Program-made: the position numbers and the translations under genes
NCBI GenBank assembly: GCA_038226175.1
Contig: JBBRQP010000102.1
Coordinates: forward strand, 1 to 9,722
From: JBBRQP01 sp038226175
GTDB taxonomy: Bacteria; Cyanobacteriota; Cyanobacteriia; Gloeobacterales; Anthocerotibacteraceae
Direction: 5' to 3'
DNA length: 9,722 nt
The notes under the pieces: model-generated
What the model saw: the letters and a program-made list of their open reading frames with translations, nothing else
What the model was told of the DNA's origin: nothing
The model's database searches: none
Shown here: one piece after another, positions 5,237 through 9,722 of the stretch
How the letters are laid out: every line of letters begins with the position of its first letter
How positions within the stretch are numbered: position 1 is the first letter of the stretch

Positions 5237-7978
5237 ATGTCACTTTCTTTATTTAGCCGATGCCTAGCATCGGTCTGGCTACTACTATGCCTATGCGCCA
5301 ACGGCATACTCTACGCCCAAAACAACGCCCAGACTACCACCCGGCCCCGGCCCGACCCTACAAAAGTGCCGCCGTTGCCACCAATGACTGTGCCACGAGA
5401 CCAAGCTTCGCTAGTGGTTAGCTGGCCGTATGATGGGTCAGTATTCCAACGTAATGCCAGTAGCACCGGCACATTCGTTGTTGAAGGTTCGCTCAACTCC
5501 TATTATGTCAAGACGAGTGACTACGAGTTTGAGGTTACGTTAGTGCCGTTGTACCTGACCACGGGGCGGTCTGATGGTAGTAAATCGGCGATTTACAGTC
5601 CTCTTGTCAAGGCCGCTGGGGGCTACGGGTTTCGAATCCCCATGGAGAATGTACCCGCAGGCTGGTATAATATGTCGGTGACGGGGTACCCATTAGCGCG
5701 GGATTTACCAACTTATTATGGGAGTTCCCGTAAAGTAGGTATTGGTGAGGTATTTGTCATTTCGGGTCAGTCCAACGCTCAGGGCCTCGCTAACCAAACA
5801 AATGATTTGAACGTCGCTTACCCACTGCCCAGTTACGACGCCGTACGCGTCCAACCGAATGCTGTCAATCCAAGCGATTTTATAGACTTTTCCTATACAA
5901 GATCGGTAGATGCTGTCCGAAAGGAATATCTGACACCGACAGTAGCCGCCAAAGATGTAGCCACTAATCAGGGCATTGCACCCGCCGGAGGCTCTCTCTG
6001 GTATTGGGCACGGGTCGGTGAACGGTTGGCTGCTCAATACAACGTACCCATAGCTTTCTATAACGCTGCGTTTGGTGGTACATCTATCAAAAATTGGGCA
6101 GGTTCAAAAGATGGCCAAGGAGAGCCGTTAGGACAGCCTGGCGCAAATCCACCTACTTTTTCTAGAGGTGCTCCTTATCTTCTATTAAGGAAATCATTGA
6201 ATCTATACGGCTCCAGCTTTGGCGTACGGTCAGTGTTATGGTTACAAGGTGAAACCGATGTACGAGCACTAACTGACAACTGGGGTACCGAACGCACTAT
6301 TGCCAATGCAACTGACTACAGTAATTTACTACAGGCTGTTATCCAGCAATCGCGGCAGGATTTTGGAAAACCAGTACCTTGGGTAATTGGCAAGACATCC
6401 TATTTCACTATAACGAATAACTACGGAGGCCCAAGTCCCGGCAATAGTAACACTGTCCGAAATGGACAGAGTTTGGCCGTATCGACAGCAGCCGCAAACG
6501 GATTAGGTCAAGTTTTCGAAGGCCCTGACACTGATGCCAGCGTTACGGCCCGGCGTACTGGCGATGAAATTCACTTTGGTCGCCGGGATGCTAACAATTC
6601 TAATGGATCCGATGGGCTGGCGCAGGCGGCTAACGCCTGGTTTGATAACCTCAATTCACTATTGGCTAACCCCAATACCATTGTCCCTGTGACGGTAGAT
6701 GGAACGAGCACGTTGCCACAGCTATTATCCATCAGCGATGACGGCACAACGGCCACTACCTTACCAGGCTATACGACCCAATGGGTACAGGATAACGGCA
6801 CCGGCTTCGATCTGGCTAATACGGTGGCCACCAGTATTGCATTTTCAGGAACCGGTACATATCGGGCTGTGATGACCAATGGTCAGGGAAACCGCATTGT
6901 TACCCAAACGGTGCAACTGCCCTTTAGAGTGGTCAATGACGTGCAGACTCCCACCGATGCTTGTTCATCCTTTACCGAGGGGACCGAAGTGGCCTATCGT
7001 AATATTGGCGATCCCAACGTGAAAGTCGTCGTGCGCCAGCGGGGAGCCTGTAAGTATGCTGTCTGGAGTGATGGCAGCGAGGACATGCCCTATGACTGGA
7101 TGCCTTACGTCAATACCATTGGCAGCTTCACGAAGGCCGATATGCGCCAGTGCCTTAAGTTTAACGGTGAGTCTTGTGGCACAACCGCACCTGCTTGTAC
7201 TTTTAGCCCTACGGTGAGCAGCAATGTAGCTACGCCCTCCTGTGGGCAGGGTATACAACTCACGGCGGGCTGTAACGGGGCCGACTGCGGCGGGGTGAAC
7301 TACAGTTGGAGCGGCAACGGCATCAGTGGCAGTGGCACAACGGTATCATTCAACGTACCCAATGCCAACGGTAGCTTCACCTACACGCTGACGGCAAGTA
7401 AAGCCGGTTGTAACAACCAGTCCGCTAACCTCACCTTTAGCCTCAGCGGCTGCGGTGGTGGTCCCGATTGTTCTATCTATACCGATGGGGCGCAGGTAGC
7501 CTACCGGGCCGTGGGTGATCCCAATGTAAAGGTGGTGGTACAAGCGAGGGGAGGCTGTAAATATGCCGTTTGGAGTAATACCGATGGGGATACGCCTCGT
7601 GACTGGCTGCCTTACATCACGGCTAATCCGGGCTTTTCGACTACGACAATGGGCCAGTGCCTCAAGTTCGCCGGTGATGCCTGTGGGGCGCGGCTGGCGG
7701 CACAGGAACCTACGGAAACCGTCGAGCTGGGGCTGCGGATTGCCCCTAACCCCAGCAACGGTCGCTTTACGGTGCATTTTCAGACCAAACCAGGCGAGAA
7801 AGCCAGCCTGCGGCTAGTTGATTTAACCGGTCGGGCCGTGCGGGCTACCCAGTTCATCACGGGTACGGGCGGCGAGCACACCGAAGCGATTGTGTTGCCG
7901 GGCAGCGTGCGAGGTGTATTGATTGTAGAGGTAGTAAGTGGCGGACAGCGGGCCAGCCAGAAGGTACTTATCGAGTAA
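5237..7978 (+). CDS. Secreted SGNH/sialate O-acetylesterase-like protein with type IX sorting domain
   Basis: This 913-residue protein probably removes acetyl groups from sugars outside the cell. Residues 1-28 are a signal peptide ending near LYAQ. A Pro-rich linker and a beta-rich domain (about 55-165) precede the SASA/SGNH core (about 170-475). The catalytic blocks are visible: nucleophile Ser179 in ISGQSNAQG, AFGGTSI (278-284), WLQGETD (335-341), and Asp443/His446 in GDEIHFG. An Ig-like stretch (about 480-565) follows, then a four-Cys module (575-648), a Cys-containing PKD/Ig-like domain (653-740) and a second copy of the module (744-817). Residues about 833-913 (LRIAPNPSNGRFTVHF...SQKVLIE) are a type A sorting domain for the type IX secretion system, so the protein is exported and attached or released at the surface. 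The substrate is not known; sialic acid, xylan or pectin acetyl esters are all possible. Confidence 0.88.
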   Translation: MSLSLFSRCLASVWLLLCLCANGILYAQNNAQTTTRPRPDPTKVPPLPPMTVPRDQASLVVSWPYDGSVFQRNASSTGTFVVEGSLNSYYVKTSDYEFEVTLVPLYLTTGRSDGSKSAIYSPLVKAAGGYGFRIPMENVPAGWYNMSVTGYPLARDLPTYYGSSRKVGIGEVFVISGQSNAQGLANQTNDLNVAYPLPSYDAVRVQPNAVNPSDFIDFSYTRSVDAVRKEYLTPTVAAKDVATNQGIAPAGGSLWYWARVGERLAAQYNVPIAFYNAAFGGTSIKNWAGSKDGQGEPLGQPGANPPTFSRGAPYLLLRKSLNLYGSSFGVRSVLWLQGETDVRALTDNWGTERTIANATDYSNLLQAVIQQSRQDFGKPVPWVIGKTSYFTITNNYGGPSPGNSNTVRNGQSLAVSTAAANGLGQVFEGPDTDASVTARRTGDEIHFGRRDANNSNGSDGLAQAANAWFDNLNSLLANPNTIVPVTVDGTSTLPQLLSISDDGTTATTLPGYTTQWVQDNGTGFDLANTVATSIAFSGTGTYRAVMTNGQGNRIVTQTVQLPFRVVNDVQTPTDACSSFTEGTEVAYRNIGDPNVKVVVRQRGACKYAVWSDGSEDMPYDWMPYVNTIGSFTKADMRQCLKFNGESCGTTAPACTFSPTVSSNVATPSCGQGIQLTAGCNGADCGGVNYSWSGNGISGSGTTVSFNVPNANGSFTYTLTASKAGCNNQSANLTFSLSGCGGGPDCSIYTDGAQVAYRAVGDPNVKVVVQARGGCKYAVWSNTDGDTPRDWLPYITANPGFSTTTMGQCLKFAGDACGARLAAQEPTETVELGLRIAPNPSNGRFTVHFQTKPGEKASLRLVDLTGRAVRATQFITGTGGEHTEAIVLPGSVRGVLIVEVVSGGQRASQKVLIE
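6959..7687 (+). repeat. Duplicated 74-residue four-cysteine module within the esterase
   Basis: Residues 575-648 (bases 6959-7180) and 744-817 (bases 7466-7687) align without gaps and share 42 of 74 residues. Both carry four cysteines at equal spacing (576/605/639/647 and 745/774/808/816) and the shared cores GDPNVKVVV, CKYAVWS, DW-PY and QCLKF-G--CG. A PKD/Ig-like spacer with its own cysteines separates them. I do not recognise the module as a named domain. Its tandem use next to an esterase suggests carbohydrate or surface binding, which is inference. Confidence 0.85.
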
Positions 7979-7981
7979 GCA

Positions 7982-8026
7982 AATAGCCTGGGGGTAGGAA
8001 TTTAAGGCTCCTACCTCCAGGCTATT
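7982..8026 (+). terminator. Strong hairpin after the cargo genes
   Basis: AATAGCCTGGGGGTAGGA (7982-7999) pairs with TCCTACCTCCAGGCTATT (8009-8026) along all 18 positions with a single G-T wobble and a 9-nt loop. It begins 4 bp after the esterase stop codon. No T-run follows, so this is either a terminator working without a U-tract, as is common in Bacteroidota, or an mRNA 3'-end stabiliser. Confidence 0.75.
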
Positions 8027-8413
8027 CAATATACTTTCGGTAAGGTACCCCAAACGTGGTAAAGTGCAACACCGGGCGGCTTACGATCATGACCAGAACG
8101 TAGTACTTTAGGGAGGTTGGTTTTATATTGAATGTTATGTTAAGGGATTATAACCCGAAACCAGACACATTGGCAGATAGGCTCCAAACCCCGAAAAATG
8201 CAATGAGAGGACTTGTTCGCTTCCCAACTTAGACTCTGAGAGGAGCTACCGTTGCCAGCCTCGGAAGTGGCCAGCTTGTGCCACCCACACCGGGCGTATG
8301 CGGTACCAGAACAGGCACGGTAAAGGCTACCTGGATCTGTATTGGCTTAAATCATTTCGCCAATACCGAAATATAGTTTTAGTATTACCGCCTGAATATC
8401 ACCTATACAGATC
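8027..8413. other. Region without a convincing gene, before the RHH-like gene
   Basis: No recognisable gene or consensus TAnnTTTG promoter is seen. ACACCGGGCG occurs at 8069-8078 and 8287-8296, each followed by ACCAGAAC (8092-8099 and 8305-8312), hinting at an old duplication or a repeated binding site. A plus-strand frame without stops runs from 8181 into the next gene, with ATG at 8298; its predicted peptide is rich in Arg, Tyr and Cys, overlaps a better gene in another frame, and may be only a remnant. GGGATTATAACCC near 8143 is almost palindromic. Confidence 0.45.
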
Positions 8414-8785
8414 GTGGAAAACGGTATTGCTGAAACGAATAAGGACAATACAGGAAAGAAAAAGGGGCGTCCAGAGCGAGCAGATAAAGCTGATCCCTGG
8501 TCTGTTCGGGTCGACATCGAGACACGCCGGATCATTGCCAAAGCAGCCAGTAGGGAGGATAAGACGCTAGAGGAGTTTTTCGGCACTACGCTACGGCAGT
8601 ACTGCCAGGAGTTAATCATCAAGCCCAAGAATCAGGCGCTGACCCGTCAGGAGGATTTGGACCCCACCAAATTTGTCAGCGTCGATGATTTCGACCACTT
8701 CAAGAAAGAGATTCTAACCGCTATTCAGCAGACGCAAAGCCCAGGTCTATTGACAGGCATTCGCCGGTTTTTATTCGGTTCTTAA
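8414..8785 (+). CDS. Small ribbon-helix-helix-like DNA-binding protein
   Basis: This is a 123-residue protein. A basic, disordered N-terminus (KKKGRP at 15-20) leads into WSVRVDIETRRIIAKAASRE (residues 29-48) and KTLEEFFGTTLRQYCQEL. That is the beta-helix-helix spacing of Arc/MetJ-type ribbon-helix-helix regulators, in the DPWTVR-like group found on many plasmids. The C-terminal half contains a predicted helix (DDFDHFKKEILTAIQQ) and ends in an amphipathic GIRRFLFGS. The start is GTG 8414, the only usable start after an in-frame stop at 8393-8395. Its end lies 13 bp from the convergent end of the toxin gene. A role in plasmid copy control or segregation is plausible, but no ParA partner is present. 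The family assignment is by pattern only. Confidence 0.68.
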   Translation: MENGIAETNKDNTGKKKGRPERADKADPWSVRVDIETRRIIAKAASREDKTLEEFFGTTLRQYCQELIIKPKNQALTRQEDLDPTKFVSVDDFDHFKKEILTAIQQTQSPGLLTGIRRFLFGS

Positions 8786-8798
8786 CAGTAAGGCAGGC

Positions 8799-9200
8799 TC
8801 ATTTGTCTTTCACTAACCGTAAACCTAAGGACGGCAAATGGTCAAAGTCATTGTCGGCTGTGTGTAAATCCATATCGAAGTATAGCGCTACAGCCGCAAT
8901 CCATAAATCGTTTTTGCCCATGTTTCTAGCTGATACCCCCGGTGGTAGTGGCTGTAATCTGAGCTTTCCCTGACTGTAAGCATCGACTTGTGCATACAAA
9001 GGGGTTAGTGCCCGAGATACCTCCACCAAAGGATAATAATCTAGTATAGACTGCATGAAAGAGACCTTCTGATATCCCCAATCGGCTTTCAGGGCAAAGG
9101 CTTCCAACTCGCCAGCTACAACCATCGAAATGATTGCTCGGTCAGGCAATTGCTGATACCGGCGTATATGCTGAATAATCAAGTTTGTATCAAAGACCAT
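8799..9200 (-). CDS. vapC: VapC-like PIN-domain ribonuclease toxin
   Basis: This 133-residue protein is the toxin of a type II pair; VapC toxins are Mg-dependent RNases that cut specific RNAs, often tRNA. All PIN acidic positions are present: Asp4 (MVFDTN), Glu31 (VAGELEAF), Asp98 (KNDLWIAA), and Asp116/Asp118 (TADNDFDHLP). The length is normal for VapC. I chose ATG 9200 because the PIN fold starts there with MVFDTNLII. The open frame extends further upstream (to 9365), but that part lies entirely over the antitoxin gene in another frame and does not look like PIN sequence. The start overlaps the antitoxin stop by 11 nt (9190-9200), which favours coupled synthesis. It converges on the RHH-like gene. 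Confidence 0.92.
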   Translation of the reverse strand: MVFDTNLIIQHIRRYQQLPDRAIISMVVAGELEAFALKADWGYQKVSFMQSILDYYPLVEVSRALTPLYAQVDAYSQGKLRLQPLPPGVSARNMGKNDLWIAAVALYFDMDLHTADNDFDHLPSLGLRLVKDK

Positions 9201-9411
9201 CCGCAGTTGCTTGGCGCTCTTCGCGCATAATCTCGTCCATCCGTCGGTTTTCTTCTTCTGTGAAGCCCAAATCAGGTATTTTGAAAGGCTCTTTGGGAGC
9301 CACTTCATCCAAGAATCGTTCAACCCCCCACCGACGAATATCTTCGGGTTTATAGGAGTTTGCACCCCGGCGCATAGGTGGAATTAGTTCGAGTGGTTTT
9401 TTAGTCTCCAT
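9190..9411 (-). CDS. Cognate antitoxin of the VapC-like toxin
   Basis: This is a 73-residue, charged protein directly ahead of the PIN toxin. No standard AbrB, Phd or RHH motif is obvious. Residues 1-35 (IPPMRRGANSYKPEDIRRWG) may bind DNA. The C-terminal part (FTEEENRRMDEIMREERQ, residues 50-67) is a strongly charged helix of the kind antitoxins wrap around PIN toxins. The ATG (9411-9409) lies inside the end of rep (rep stop 9403-9401, 11-nt overlap), and a GGGGGAAAAA purine run just upstream can serve as its ribosome binding site. The antitoxin role is inferred from position, size and overlap with the toxin. Confidence 0.78.
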   Translation of the reverse strand: METKKPLELIPPMRRGANSYKPEDIRRWGVERFLDEVAPKEPFKIPDLGFTEEENRRMDEIMREERQATADGL

Positions 9412-9722
9412 TTTTTCCCCCTTTTGTTTCTAAACCAAATACTTTGGCGGTGTAACTACCTACGTTCTTAACCTTCCCATCGGCCGCTTTAGTTTGAATA
9501 TCGAACAATTGCCGGTTGACAACCTCAGCAGAATGCGTAGCTAGTACCTGGTCGGCCTGATCAGGCCGCAGCCGGAACTGCTTGATCAACCGCTCGTGCA
9601 GACTCGACACTTGGGCCGGTTCGGGTTTAGCCTGGTAGAATACTTCAAACTCGACCTCGACCACTGGTTTACGACCACGTCCGGGGCGATCACCGTAGAT
9701 GGGTTTGTAAGTAAATGTCAAA
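9401..9722 (-). CDS. rep: Plasmid replication initiator, C-terminal part
   Basis: This is residues from about 204 to 310 of the initiator that starts at 752. The segment from 9722 to 9582 is the duplicated overlap and repeats residues also encoded at 141-1; bases 9581-9401 are unique. It carries the end of the second winged-helix domain (LTFTYKPIYG, then VEVEFEVFYQ), a helical tail (LHERLIKQFRLRPDQADQVL) and the C-terminus KGGKNGD. A reading that starts at TTG 9721 is only an artefact of the cut. The stop overlaps the antitoxin ATG by 11 nt, placing rep, antitoxin and toxin in one coupled minus-strand operon. Confidence 0.93.
   Translation of the reverse strand, partial: LTFTYKPIYGDRPGRGRKPVVEVEFEVFYQAKPEPAQVSSLHERLIKQFRLRPDQADQVLATHSAEVVNRQLFDIQTKAADGKVKNVGSYTAKVFGLETKGGKNGD
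9582..9722. repeat. Terminal redundancy, right copy
   Basis: This segment is identical to bases 1-141. Removing one copy closes the circle at 9,581 bp and restores a single intact rep gene. Confidence 0.95.

Noticed and set aside
6965..7777. Two long minus-strand readings opposite the esterase
   Set aside because: They mirror the duplicated four-cysteine modules and carry no motif; the plus-strand frame has clear domains and catalytic blocks.
7982..8026. Insertion-sequence end or attachment site
   Set aside because: No transposase or integrase is present and the hairpin sits 4 bp after a stop codon, so a transcript end is the simpler reading.
9201..9365. Longer N-terminus for the PIN toxin
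   Set aside because: It lies wholly within the antitoxin gene in another frame, and the PIN fold begins exactly at the ATG at 9200.

Overview
This window is a complete circular plasmid opened at an arbitrary point. Bases 1-141 are repeated exactly at 9582-9722, so the closed molecule is 9,581 bp. The replication gene runs through the join. It appears here as an N-terminal part (752 down to 1) and a C-terminal part (9722 down to 9401) of one 310-residue protein. The host is almost certainly a member of the Bacteroidota, and a Cytophagales/Spirosoma-like host would fit. The evidence is a type IX secretion C-terminal sorting domain, two near-ideal Bacteroidota promoters (TTTG, 19-20 bp, TAnnTTTG), and start regions mostly without a strong Shine-Dalgarno sequence. 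The genus is inference.

Layout. (1) Replication and maintenance, minus strand: a Rep_3-type initiator (752 to 1, then 9722 to 9401), a small antitoxin (9411-9190) and a VapC-like PIN toxin (9200-8799). Each gene overlaps the next by exactly 11 nt. (2) Origin, about 753-1080: a Bacteroidota promoter for rep, four 19-bp iterons plus one half-iteron spaced by multiples of 11 bp, a perfect DnaA box (TTATCCACA), and an AT-rich tract with a second short repeat set. (3) A stretch at 1081-1690 with no convincing gene but a long-range 12-bp inverted repeat. (4) Mobilization, plus strand: a hairpin, a promoter, a nested inverted-repeat cluster that is the best oriT candidate, then mobC, a MOBP-type relaxase and a one-pass membrane protein, joined by ATGA overlaps. 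No coupling protein or mating-pair genes are present, so the plasmid looks mobilizable but not self-conjugative. (5) Cargo, plus strand: a putative lipoprotein with YD-like repeats, then 38 bp later a 913-residue secreted SGNH/sialate O-acetylesterase-like protein with a duplicated four-cysteine module and a type IX sorting domain, closed by a strong hairpin. (6) A small ribbon-helix-helix-like protein that converges on the toxin gene.

How it fits together: rep and the iterons drive copying, and translational coupling ties the toxin-antitoxin pair to rep. The mob block lets a helper element transfer the plasmid. The visible payload is a cell-surface or secreted carbohydrate-modifying enzyme rather than resistance. 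I saw no CRISPR array, insertion sequence, tRNA, rRNA, ParA or antibiotic-resistance gene.
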